DNA from: Bacillota bacterium
GTDB taxonomy: Bacteria > Bacillota > UBA4882 > UBA8346
Length of the DNA: 64,000 nucleotides
NCBI GenBank assembly: GCA_023429995.1
Contig: JAEZCE010000035.1
Coordinates: forward strand, 62,001-126,000
Direction of reading: 5' to 3'
A model generated the notes under the pieces. It did no database searches. It saw only the letters and a list, made by a program, of their open reading frames with translations, and was not told the origin of the DNA. The position numbers and the translations under genes were made by a program. This document shows positions 34,825-42,910 of the stretch, piece by piece. Positions within the stretch are counted from its first letter, which is position 1. Every line of letters starts with the position of its first letter.

Positions 34825-36189
34825 TTGAGTACGGTTGACGATCAAAGTTCGAAGCAGAGTAATCAGGTCAATATGAAAATTGATAACCGGCAAGTGACGG
34901 AATTAGCACAATCCATTACCGACCTGATAGTTTTAATCGATAAGATGGGTGGCAGCGCTGAGGAAGCGATTAAAAAAATTGAGTTGAACAAGGTTATCGA
35001 TGAATTTGATCATGTAAGCGCGCTATTAAAAAACAATTTGAATTCGACAACCCAAATTTTGCAGAATTTAGACTCGGAATGGCAAAAGACTACCCAGAAA
35101 GTAGACTTATTTAAACAAAAATTGTCGGACACGGCGGCAAGTGGTTTTGATAAAGCGCTTAAGGGAGCATTGGCTTTTGATAAGAATGCGATGAAAGCCG
35201 GTTTTGATGAAGCGAAGAATGCGGTTACCGGTTATGTAGATGACATGGCAAGCGCCGTCAAGCAATCATTTAACACTTTGGGTAAAGCGGGAACGGCAAT
35301 TTGGGGCAATCTCAAAAACGGCGCCCAGGATGTTTCGGATTTTTTCAAAGGAGGCTCGCGGCAATCTCCAAAATCCAATGAAAAAATCAATACTAATTCC
35401 AAGGAATTGCAACAGCTTAACAAAGAGAATAAATCCGAATTAAACTTAGCAAAAAAAACTGCTTCGGAGAAGAATAAAATTGCCGAATCTGCTGCAAAAC
35501 AAAAAACTAAAATGATTCAAAAGGAAGAAAAGAAACAGCAAAAGGATGTCCTTGGAAACATTAATAAAGGGTTATCAGCCAGCAAGAATATGGTAAATAA
35601 TCTTTCCGGCATGTTTTCCCAATACTATGCAGCGCGTTCTCAAGCAATTGATCTTCAGTATAATTTAGAGAAACAGCGAATCTTAGAGTCCACGATGTCG
35701 GAAGAAGAAAAGAAAAAAGCTATCGACGCTCTGGACGCGGATACCCAGAAGAAAAAGAAAGAGCTGGCCAAGGAACAAGCCCAAACCAATAAAGCCGTTG
35801 GTATATTTACTGCCGTGATTGATACGGCGCAGGCAATTGTGGCTGCTTTAAAGGCTGGCTGGCCACAGTGTATCGCTTTTGCGGCAGCTGCGGCAGCCCA
35901 AGGAGCTGTCCAGATCGCTACGATTAAATCTCAGCAAATCCCGGCCCTGGCATCGGGAGGTGTTATTACTTCAAAGGGTATGGCTCTGGTTGGCGAGCAG
36001 GGGCCGGAGTTGGTAACCTTACCGGACGCGGCTTCAGTAATCCCGTTAAACCGTCCCCAACTTAGCGCAACCGGAATGGGAGGTTTCGGGACCGCCAATA
36101 TCATCCTGGAGATTGACGGCCGGACCTTGGTCAAACAACTGGGCACTCCCTTACGGGATATGATCCGGATTAAAACCGGACTTAAATAA
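34825..36189 (+). CDS. Short tape measure protein, first tail cluster
   Basis: A 454-aa mostly helical protein starting at TTG 34825 behind GAGGTGGTG. The N-terminal two-thirds are coiled-coil-like and rich in K, E and Q. A hydrophobic segment follows (~residues 325-375). The end carries ASGGVITSKGMALVGEQGPE and LVTLPDAASVIPLNR, a signature of phage tape-measure C-termini. At about 0.15 nm per residue it would set a tail of the order of 70 nm. The protein is packed in the tube lumen and ejected first. Confidence 0.8.
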   Translation: MSTVDDQSSKQSNQVNMKIDNRQVTELAQSITDLIVLIDKMGGSAEEAIKKIELNKVIDEFDHVSALLKNNLNSTTQILQNLDSEWQKTTQKVDLFKQKLSDTAASGFDKALKGALAFDKNAMKAGFDEAKNAVTGYVDDMASAVKQSFNTLGKAGTAIWGNLKNGAQDVSDFFKGGSRQSPKSNEKINTNSKELQQLNKENKSELNLAKKTASEKNKIAESAAKQKTKMIQKEEKKQQKDVLGNINKGLSASKNMVNNLSGMFSQYYAARSQAIDLQYNLEKQRILESTMSEEEKKKAIDALDADTQKKKKELAKEQAQTNKAVGIFTAVIDTAQAIVAALKAGWPQCIAFAAAAAAQGAVQIATIKSQQIPALASGGVITSKGMALVGEQGPELVTLPDAASVIPLNRPQLSATGMGGFGTANIILEIDGRTLVKQLGTPLRDMIRIKTGLK

Positions 36190-36202
36190 GGAGGCGGCGT
36201 AT

Positions 36203-37945
36203 TTGATAGTAAAAATCAACGGGATTCCAGTCAATTTTATCAATGAGAGTATAACCATTGAGGATACCATCGGGGAACGTTCCACCGCCTCTTTTGTAGT
36301 CTGGGACGAGGCCGGGACCAGTCATTACCGGAAGGGAGAACCTTACCAAATATTTGATAACGATGGGGATTTGCTGATTTCGGGAGTGATTGAAGACTCC
36401 AAAGAGGAGGAGTGCGGTCCCCATGAGCCCGGGATCCTTCATAACATTACCGGGACTGATAATCATTATTTCGCCGACAAACGGATCGTAGCCCGCTCTT
36501 ATACCAATATGACCGCAGGGGGAATCGTCAGGGATTTGGTAGAGTATTATTTAAATCCGGAAGGGATTTATGGGGATGATATTACCATCCAGGACGGCCC
36601 GGTGATTACCGAGGCTGTTTTTAATTACATCCCGGTGACCGACTGCCTGAATTCACTGGCGGAGAAGGCCGGTTTCTGGTGGAATATCGACAGCCGCCGG
36701 ATGTTACACTTTGTTTCCAAGATAACCTACACCGCGCCATGGGAGTTGAGTTCAGCCCAGATCCTGGACGTACCGGAGGTAACCCAGGGTAATCCTCAAT
36801 ACCGCAATAAACAATATATTCTGGGAGGAAAGGATATTACCGATCCTCTTACGGAAGTCAAGAAAGGGGACGGGCAAAGCAAGTCATTCACCTTGGGGTT
36901 TCCCCTTGCTCAGGAACCCATCCTCAAAATAAATAAAAATGACGGATTGGGGTTTGTGGCAGTTGCCTCGTCTGAAATTGGAATTAAGGGGAAAGACAAG
37001 GAAAAGCAATGGTATTGGAGCAAAGGCGATCCGGTAATCGTTCAGGATGATGATAATGAGGTAGCACCTGCTTTGGGCGAGGCGGACTTATTGCAAGTGA
37101 CATATCAAGGGGAGTTTCCAGTGGTAGCGGTCTACTCCAGCGCGCCGGAGATCGACCGGTTACGGGATTTTCAGGGTTCCGGGACCGGGTTGGTTGAAAA
37201 TGTGGCGAATGAAGAGACCAACAGCAAAGACGCGGCTTTGCAGAGCGCGGTCGCCAAGATCCGGCAATATGCGGTTGATGGCCGGCAACTTCAATTCCAA
37301 ACTGATTGCAAAGGCTTAAAGCCGGGTCAACTTCTAAAGGTCAACCTTCCCAAGTATGGACTGAATAATCTGGAGATGTTGATCCAGACGGTCCAGATCC
37401 AGGATGATGTTTCCAGGCTAATCTATGATGTGACGGCTATCGAAGGTCCCATCGACGAAAGTTGGGCTACATTTTTTTATAATTTGACAACCGCCAAACA
37501 ACAGGTGATCCGCGAGAATATCAGCGAGGAAGAGATCTTAGTCTTATTTGAACAATATTCTAAAACCTGGCTGGAGAATGATGGTTCAAATATCTTCAGG
37601 ACTTGTTGCCCAACGAATGATCTTTATCCGGGTGAGGCTTTATATCCCCAATTTGGGGAGGATGACAGGGTCAAGTATATGGTTTTGCTGGATGAGCCGA
37701 ATCACGAGATCGGCAGGTTCAGTCCGATTCGTTACCCGGTCCGGGATGGGAAGAATATCACTTCAACCTTTTACATCCAGCCGGACAAGGGTATCGGTTC
37801 CGTTGCCAAATTGGCTTGGTATGGCGGAACCATGGCATCACTATATCCGGAGAGCGGGGTAAAGATCGACGAGGTGGTTTTTAATCACCAGAAAACCAAT
37901 CTTGAAGTTTTACAATTTGAAAGAACGGATTTGAAAGGATGGTAA
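36203..37945 (+). CDS. Tail hub/baseplate-type protein
   Basis: A TTG start at 36203 lies ten bases after AAGGAGG. The 580-aa beta-rich product begins MIVKINGIPVNFINESITIED, continues with SFVVWDEAG and a DGDLLISGVIEDS strand, and has YFADKRIVARSYTNMTAGGI and a W-W-x-I-D segment. This is the pattern of phage tail hub proteins (gp27/Tal N-terminal class). It would close the tube at the tip and carry the fibre. No peptidase or lysozyme motif is visible. Confidence 0.68.
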   Translation: MIVKINGIPVNFINESITIEDTIGERSTASFVVWDEAGTSHYRKGEPYQIFDNDGDLLISGVIEDSKEEECGPHEPGILHNITGTDNHYFADKRIVARSYTNMTAGGIVRDLVEYYLNPEGIYGDDITIQDGPVITEAVFNYIPVTDCLNSLAEKAGFWWNIDSRRMLHFVSKITYTAPWELSSAQILDVPEVTQGNPQYRNKQYILGGKDITDPLTEVKKGDGQSKSFTLGFPLAQEPILKINKNDGLGFVAVASSEIGIKGKDKEKQWYWSKGDPVIVQDDDNEVAPALGEADLLQVTYQGEFPVVAVYSSAPEIDRLRDFQGSGTGLVENVANEETNSKDAALQSAVAKIRQYAVDGRQLQFQTDCKGLKPGQLLKVNLPKYGLNNLEMLIQTVQIQDDVSRLIYDVTAIEGPIDESWATFFYNLTTAKQQVIRENISEEEILVLFEQYSKTWLENDGSNIFRTCCPTNDLYPGEALYPQFGEDDRVKYMVLLDEPNHEIGRFSPIRYPVRDGKNITSTFYIQPDKGIGSVAKLAWYGGTMASLYPESGVKIDEVVFNHQKTNLEVLQFERTDLKGW

Positions 37946-37948
37946 ACC

Positions 37949-38818
37949 ATGAATACGGTAGAATTTGTGGATGGCAACGCGCCGGGGATCAGCGCCGCCC
38001 TACTAAACGAACCTTTTCATCTGAAAGGCGCTTCGTATGACGAGGGCGTGATCACGGTAACCATTGGCCCCGGACGGGCCAATTTTGGGGGAGGACTCAG
38101 TGGAATTGTTGAAAAGCTTACTGATAGTACTTTAACAATTAGCACTCCGGTGGTCAACACCATTTATTATATTTTTATTGAAAATGACGGCAGTTTTTCC
38201 TATAATACTTCTTCCTTACCGAAAATGGGGGTACTGATTGGTAGTGTAGCTACAGGTGATCCTGTTACTATTTTGACTCGGAATGATTTAAGAGGAATTT
38301 TACCAGGGCCGATAGTTCTCAAGACCAGTGGCATACAGGTTTTTAACTCCTCCGGGACTTTTACTGTTCCTCCTGGTGTCACAACCGTCTATGTTACTAT
38401 ATGTGGTGGCGGGGGCGGGGGGACCTACTATTCCTCCTCGTATTATGGAGGCGGGGCTGGTGAGGGTTACTATCGAAAAAAAGTCATAGTGAGGCCGAAC
38501 GAAACCATTAATATAACGGTTGGTATTGGTGGCGGGGACAGACAGGCCGGAGGTGTAAGCTCTTTCGGCACTTATTTAAGTTGTTCGGGTGGAGGTGCGC
38601 CTGTACTTGGCCAAACCAGTCATAACGGTTGGGCGGGGGGGCCGAACGCAGAGCGTGGTATTAGCACTCAAGGCGGGGCCAGTTTATTTGGCTTTGGCGG
38701 TATATATAGTACGAATGCTGACGTTGCAGCCGTTGCTGGTGAATATGGCAGTGGAGGCCATGGAAGTGTAAGCCCCTACTGTAATGGGGCTAACGGTGTT
38801 GTAATAGTTGAATGGTAA
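37949..38818 (+). CDS. Glycine-rich receptor-binding fibre tip
   Basis: The 289-aa protein starts three bases after the hub stop. The N-terminal ~120 residues probably attach to the hub. From ~residue 128, VFNSSGTFTVPPGVTTVYVT leads into repeated glycine tracts (CGGGGGG, GGGAGEGYY, GIGGGDRQAGG, CSGGGAP, GGHGSVSP), the layout of glycine-rich phage adhesins whose polyglycine sandwich displays variable binding loops. It is the likely specificity determinant of the first tail cluster. Confidence 0.75.
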   Translation: MNTVEFVDGNAPGISAALLNEPFHLKGASYDEGVITVTIGPGRANFGGGLSGIVEKLTDSTLTISTPVVNTIYYIFIENDGSFSYNTSSLPKMGVLIGSVATGDPVTILTRNDLRGILPGPIVLKTSGIQVFNSSGTFTVPPGVTTVYVTICGGGGGGTYYSSSYYGGGAGEGYYRKKVIVRPNETINITVGIGGGDRQAGGVSSFGTYLSCSGGGAPVLGQTSHNGWAGGPNAERGISTQGGASLFGFGGIYSTNADVAAVAGEYGSGGHGSVSPYCNGANGVVIVEW

Positions 38819-38831
38819 GGAGGTTTAAAGG

Positions 38832-39194
38832 ATGAAGGTAGCTCAAATACTTTACGGGAAAGCCCATTGGATTTTCACGACCAGTGAAACAATGGAGCAA
38901 CTAAAATCCCGTTTTGCCCCGGATTTGGTTTTTATTGATATTACGGATAAAACCAACGTGCAAGAGGGTTGGGATTATGATGCGGTGACCGGAGAATTCA
39001 GCGAGCCGGTTGTCTTGGTAACCAAAGATTCTATCAATGCCATTTATTTGCCGCAATTTCAAACGCTGCAACAGTCGTATACAGCGGCATTATTGACGAG
39101 TAATACGACAAGCGCAGCATCAATCCAAAGCGATTATCAAGCGTTGATCGGGGAATATAATGCAGCAATGGAGGCGGTTAAGAATGGCCAATAG
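38832..39194 (+). CDS. Tail-fibre chaperone-like protein
   Basis: A 120-aa protein with AAGGAGG site, downstream of the glycine-rich fibre. Its second half (INAIYLPQFQTLQQSYTAAL ... EYNAAMEAVKNGQ) matches the end of the 107-aa protein at 55849 in the second tail cluster, so both are one family tied to fibres. A fibre-folding role is inferred. Its last codons overlap the start of the microprotein gene. Confidence 0.6.
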   Translation: MKVAQILYGKAHWIFTTSETMEQLKSRFAPDLVFIDITDKTNVQEGWDYDAVTGEFSEPVVLVTKDSINAIYLPQFQTLQQSYTAALLTSNTTSAASIQSDYQALIGEYNAAMEAVKNGQ

Positions 39195-39264
39195 TTATTG
39201 CCCGGTGTGTGGCAGTCAATTAGATTCGAGTGGGAAATGTACTCACTGTAAGTATCAAAAATAA
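39184..39264 (+). CDS. 26-aa zinc-ribbon-like microprotein
   Basis: ATG 39184 overlaps the upstream stop, so translation is probably coupled. The product MANSYCPVCGSQLDSSGKCT plus HCKYQK has CxxC-x9-CxxC spacing, a minimal zinc ribbon. A homologous frame with the same placement exists at 56165. Both end directly at an intrinsic terminator. It is too short for ordinary gene finders; conservation in two places supports it. Confidence 0.7.
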   Translation: MANSYCPVCGSQLDSSGKCTHCKYQK

Positions 39265-39292
39265 CTGTCCGGTTAATTTGGACGGTTTTTTG
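39264..39292 (+). terminator. Terminator of the first tail cluster
   Basis: ACTGTCC (39264-39270) pairs with GGACGGT (39280-39286), followed by TTTTT. It begins at the stop codon of the microprotein. Confidence 0.8.
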
Positions 39293-39344
39293 ATATTAAA
39301 TGAGACTTCCTTTCACTCCAGTTGCTCATAATACAGAAAAACTG

Positions 39345-39710
39345 AAAATGCGCAGCTAAACGAGTTTTGTTCCGGCACTTTTAGGGCACCCAAAAGCTCT
39401 AAAACCATGATATATTATTAGTATCGGATTCAGAAAAAACCGCACCGGAAATCTCCCGGAGCGGTTTTTTTATGGAAATTTTATTGCCGAGTGGCGAGCC
39501 CGTTTTGACGGGCGGGTCTTATGTGCCGGGTAATGCGCAGGGTGGGGCGCGGCACAAGTCAATTCGGGGGTTGTCTTCTTCGTAAGAATATTTAAATTCT
39601 CAGAGGACAGCCCCTTTTATAATCTGCATAATAGATTCATCCATAGAATGGCAACACCAATCCGATAATCAATGGTCAGGAATCAGTGGATGAATTTATT
39701 ATATATCAAC
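39345..39710 (+). ncRNA. Structured intergenic element, copy D (most complete)
   Basis: The order is TTTTAGGGC/GCTCTAAAA hairpin, GATATATTATTAG, AAACCGC/GCGGTTT hairpin with a T run (39438-39471), GAGCCCG/CGGGC stem, GGGTCTTATGTGCCGGG...GCGCGGCACAA (39515-39557), a GGGGTTGTC/GACAGCCCC hairpin with TTTT (39567-39619), then AATAGATTCATCCA (39629-39642) pairing with TGGATGAATTTATT (39687-39700) around ATGGCAACACC. Paired arms change in a compensatory way against copy B. No coding frame of note lies inside. The rest of the gap to 39895 has two good ribosome-site-like motifs but only tiny frames. Confidence 0.6.
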
Positions 39711-39895
39711 AATACACCTGTCGGCTGGCACGGGAGGCAATCAAGAGTTTGTCAATAAACAGCCGAATGGGAGGTGATCAATACAGATAGTAAAAAGATG
39801 CAGAAAACATTGAAAGGAGGATGGGGTAAGAATTGTAATGGATAAAATGAAAGTTATGGTAAGCGATATTGTTTTGCCTGATTGGGGGGAATGCC

Positions 39896-40420
39896 ATGAT
39901 ACCACTGGCATTGCAAGAATTTTTGGTAACTGAAATCTCTGCATTATTGGACGGCTTTCAATTAAAAAATGAAGCCGGCGAGCTTTCGAATATCTCGGTG
40001 TTGTCACAATATTCACCCGTAAACGATACTGGGCAAGTGGTTCCTAAGTTTCCCTTCGTCCGGGTGATTCTTAAATTCGCGAAAGACCCGAGTGAGCTGG
40101 ATCCCTATCGCTGCGTTGTGTTATTCGTGGCCGGGGTTTATGACAATCATCTTGATTGCCAGGGTTATCGTGATGCCATCAATGTATTGCAAAAAATTTA
40201 TGATCATTTGATGCGTAAACGGGTCTTCGACCAAAAATATGAAGTCGGATATCCTGTTCACTGGTTGCTAAGCAATGACTTATGGAAACTAACCGAGGAC
40301 AGATGGTTAACGGATGAGAGATGGAAACTGACCGACGAAAGCAGTTACCCATATTTCTATGTTGGATTAAAAACGGTTTGGAACATCGGTAAGATTACAG
40401 TGACAGATGCTTTATCGTAA
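39896..40420 (+). CDS. Tail terminator-like protein, contractile cluster
   Basis: ATG 39896 follows GGGGGGAAT; an upstream in-frame ATG at 39869 lacks a site. The 174-aa protein stands immediately before the sheath, the usual place of a tail terminator. Strands such as FPFVRVILKFAKDP and RCVVLFVAGVYD and a helical middle support this. The C-terminal half contains a repeated W-x-L-T-D-E/DR-W motif. The family is assigned by context. Confidence 0.6.
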   Translation: MIPLALQEFLVTEISALLDGFQLKNEAGELSNISVLSQYSPVNDTGQVVPKFPFVRVILKFAKDPSELDPYRCVVLFVAGVYDNHLDCQGYRDAINVLQKIYDHLMRKRVFDQKYEVGYPVHWLLSNDLWKLTEDRWLTDERWKLTDESSYPYFYVGLKTVWNIGKITVTDALS

Positions 40421-40452
40421 ACGATTTTTTCGTGAAGAAAGGGGAAAATAAT

Positions 40453-41919
40453 TTGTCTTATACACATGGAGTTTATATTCAAGAAAATTCAACATCGGTA
40501 GTGGCGCCCATAACTACCGGCAGCGCGGTCCAGTTTATCGTGGGGACTGCGCCGGTTAATTTATTGGGAGATCCGTCAAGCGCAGTCAATAAACCTATTT
40601 TGGTAAATTCGTTGGCTGAGGCCAAAACCAATTTCGGGTATTCGAATAATTTTGAGAAATTTACGATCTGCCAATCGGTGAACGCTTCTTTTAATGTTTA
40701 TAACGTTGCGCCGCTGGTTATTGTGAATGTGCTTGACCCGGAAAAGCATGTTGCTACAGTCTCCAATAAGGTCTATTCCATCTCCGGCGGCATGATTACC
40801 GTTGCCGAAGAGGGAGTTTTATTGAAGAATTTTATGGTTAAAAGCGCCGATGCGGCAACTTCTTATACTGAAAATACCGACTATATCCTGGCTTTTGATG
40901 AAAAAGGTTATCTGGTTGTCACTATCCTTAGTAGCGGATCGATCAAATCAGACGTTACCCAATTGGCTTTGAGTTATAAAAAGCTTGATCCTTCCTTGGT
41001 AACGAAAGAGGATATTATCGGCAGTTATAACACGGCAACCGGAAAGTATACCGGATTGCAAAACATTGAACAAGTCTACCCAAAGCTGGGAGTGGTTCCG
41101 GGGTTGATCGTGATTCCCGGCTATAGCCAGATTCCCGCTGTTGGTATCGGAATGATTGCCAAGACTGAAAATATTAATGGTTGTTTCAAATGCATGGCTG
41201 TTCTTGATGTGGACACTTCTGAAACGGATGGGGCTTATACCTACCAAGATGTATTGAACTGGAAGAATGACAATTCATATACCAGTGAGAACGCCATCGT
41301 TTGCTGGCCGAAAGTCGCCATTGATGATGTTCAATATTGGTTTAGTGCTGTGGCAGCGGCGTTAATCGCCTATACGGATGCTGATCATGAAGATGTGCCC
41401 TATGTATCGCCATCAAACAAAAGATTCAGCATTACGGGAACGGTTTTGAGCGACGGTTCCGAAGTCTATCTGAGCCAGGCTCAGGGGAATTACTTGAACG
41501 GCAATGGAATTGTAACGGCGATTAATTTAAATGGCTGGCGTTTGTGGGGCAACAACACCGGAATTTATCCCTCCAGCACCGATGTGAAAGACCGGTTTAT
41601 TCCGGTCCGCCGGATGTTTTCCTGGTGGGGCAATAATTTCATTTTGACTTATTTCCAGAAAGTTGACGACCCCATGAATACCCGGTTAATTGAGGCCATT
41701 GTGGACAGTGAAAATATCCGCGCCAACGGCTATAAGGCCCGTTATCAACTGGCTGATGCCCGGATTGAATTTGTGGCCGATGAGAATCCCACCACCGATC
41801 TTTTGAACGGTAAAATCACTTTCCATCAATATCTGACACCGTATCCGCCCGCGGAAACGATTGTCAATACTTTGGAGTTTGATGCCGATGCCTTAACTAC
41901 AGTTTTGGGAGGGAAATAA
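40453..41919 (+). CDS. Contractile tail sheath protein
   Basis: TTG 40453 was chosen because GAAAGGGGAAA lies just upstream. The 488-aa product begins SYTHGVYIQENSTSV and has GSAVQFIVGTAPVN, VVPGLIVIPGYSQ and RRMFSWWGNNFILTYFQKVD, ending with ITFHQYLTPYPPAETI. These are the recognisable blocks of P2 FI-like sheath proteins. The sheath contracts and drives the tube through the envelope. Presence of sheath, tube and U/V/W/J/I genes defines this cluster as myovirus or R-type. Confidence 0.92.
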   Translation: MSYTHGVYIQENSTSVVAPITTGSAVQFIVGTAPVNLLGDPSSAVNKPILVNSLAEAKTNFGYSNNFEKFTICQSVNASFNVYNVAPLVIVNVLDPEKHVATVSNKVYSISGGMITVAEEGVLLKNFMVKSADAATSYTENTDYILAFDEKGYLVVTILSSGSIKSDVTQLALSYKKLDPSLVTKEDIIGSYNTATGKYTGLQNIEQVYPKLGVVPGLIVIPGYSQIPAVGIGMIAKTENINGCFKCMAVLDVDTSETDGAYTYQDVLNWKNDNSYTSENAIVCWPKVAIDDVQYWFSAVAAALIAYTDADHEDVPYVSPSNKRFSITGTVLSDGSEVYLSQAQGNYLNGNGIVTAINLNGWRLWGNNTGIYPSSTDVKDRFIPVRRMFSWWGNNFILTYFQKVDDPMNTRLIEAIVDSENIRANGYKARYQLADARIEFVADENPTTDLLNGKITFHQYLTPYPPAETIVNTLEFDADALTTVLGGK

Positions 41920-41920
41920 C

Positions 41921-42442
41921 ATGAGTGTAAACGCGATTCCTGAAAAAATCGTCAATTTCAATATTTACGATGAAGGGGAAAAGTTGATCGGTATTTCCGG
42001 AGAGATCAAGCTGCCCAAGCTTGAAGGGAAAAGTGAAACCATCTCCGGGGCCGGTATTGCCGGAGAATTTGATAGCCAAACCCCGGGGCATTTTGGCAAT
42101 ATCGATATTGAAATTCCTTTTCAAACGGTGCTGGATAAAAGCTTCTCGCTGATGGCGCCGGAAGGTAAGACCATCATTTTGCGGGGTTCCCAGCAAAGTT
42201 ATGATGTTTCTGCGGGCGTCATTAATTTTGTTCCTTTAAAGATTACCTTGCGGGTGGTTCCCAAAGGCTTGGATCTGGGAACCTTGGGTGTGGGCAAGAA
42301 GACCGACACCAAAAACACGCTGACTGTCCTCTATATCAAGGTGGATGTGGACGGCAAGACCATGCTGGAACTGGATAAGCTCAACTTTATCTACAAAGTC
42401 GGCGGGGTTGACGTGTTTGAGAAGATCCGGGAACAAATTTAA
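41921..42442 (+). CDS. Contractile tail tube protein (FII-like)
   Basis: This 173-aa protein starts one base after the sheath stop with GGGAGGG upstream. The sequence IPEKIVNFNIYDEGEKLIG, the central FGNIDIEIPFQT and TLRVVPKGLDLGTLGVGKK match P2 FII/major tube proteins. It polymerises into the rigid inner tube. The order sheath-tube-chaperone is the P2 order. Confidence 0.88.
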   Translation: MSVNAIPEKIVNFNIYDEGEKLIGISGEIKLPKLEGKSETISGAGIAGEFDSQTPGHFGNIDIEIPFQTVLDKSFSLMAPEGKTIILRGSQQSYDVSAGVINFVPLKITLRVVPKGLDLGTLGVGKKTDTKNTLTVLYIKVDVDGKTMLELDKLNFIYKVGGVDVFEKIREQI

Positions 42443-42458
42443 GGGAGGGAAGAAAACC

Positions 42459-42749
42459 ATGGCGAGTGAATATGTAATTGAGTTCAAAAATCCATATATC
42501 TTTGAAGAAAAAGAATATAGCCAAATCGACCTTTCCGGTCTGGAGTCGTTGACAGCTAAAGATTTGATGGACGCAGAGAAGCAGTTTGCGGCCAGCGGGC
42601 AGGTGGCGGCCATCAACGAGATGAGCCTCGGCTATGTCTGCATTGTTGCAGCCAAGGCCAGTAAACAGCCGGTGGAGTTTTTTGAAAAACTTCCCGCCAA
42701 TGAAGCGATTAAAGTGAAGAATGCGGTGACCGGTTTTTTCTATTTATAG
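42459..42749 (+). CDS. Tail assembly chaperone, zero-frame product (E-like)
   Basis: ATG 42459 follows AGGGAGGGAAG. The 96-aa protein (VIEFKNPYIFEEKEYSQIDL, LTAKDLMDAEKQFAASGQV, NEMSLGYVCIVAAKAS) belongs to the P2 E / phage tail assembly chaperone type located between tube and tape measure. It binds the tape measure during tube growth and is absent from the mature particle. It ends five residues past a slippery site that allows a longer form. Confidence 0.82.
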   Translation: MASEYVIEFKNPYIFEEKEYSQIDLSGLESLTAKDLMDAEKQFAASGQVAAINEMSLGYVCIVAAKASKQPVEFFEKLPANEAIKVKNAVTGFFYL

Positions 42750-42910
42750 GATTTAGGCCGGGAGACGGACGGCAGCTGGTGAAGCTGGCCGTCCGTCTGG
42801 CTTTACAATCCTTTACCGGCATTGATTTTTTTATGAATCTGACACTGAATGATTTATTTGAAATCGCCCAGGAGATAAAGGAGGCGAGTAGTGGGGATGG
42901 CGGGGAATAA
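42734..42910 (+). CDS. -1 frameshift extension of the chaperone (E'-like)
   Basis: At 42734-42740 the sequence T-TTT-TTC is a canonical -1 slippery heptamer in the zero frame. After slipping, the frame is open from 42740 to TAA 42908-42910 without a stop and encodes 56 residues (GDGRQLVKLAVRLALQSFTG, LTLNDLFEIAQEIKE) with the helical pattern of E'/GT extensions. It has no start of its own with a ribosome site. The extended chaperone overlaps the tape-measure start. Confidence 0.8.
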   Translation, partial: FFLFIGFRPGDGRQLVKLAVRLALQSFTGIDFFMNLTLNDLFEIAQEIKEASSGDGGE

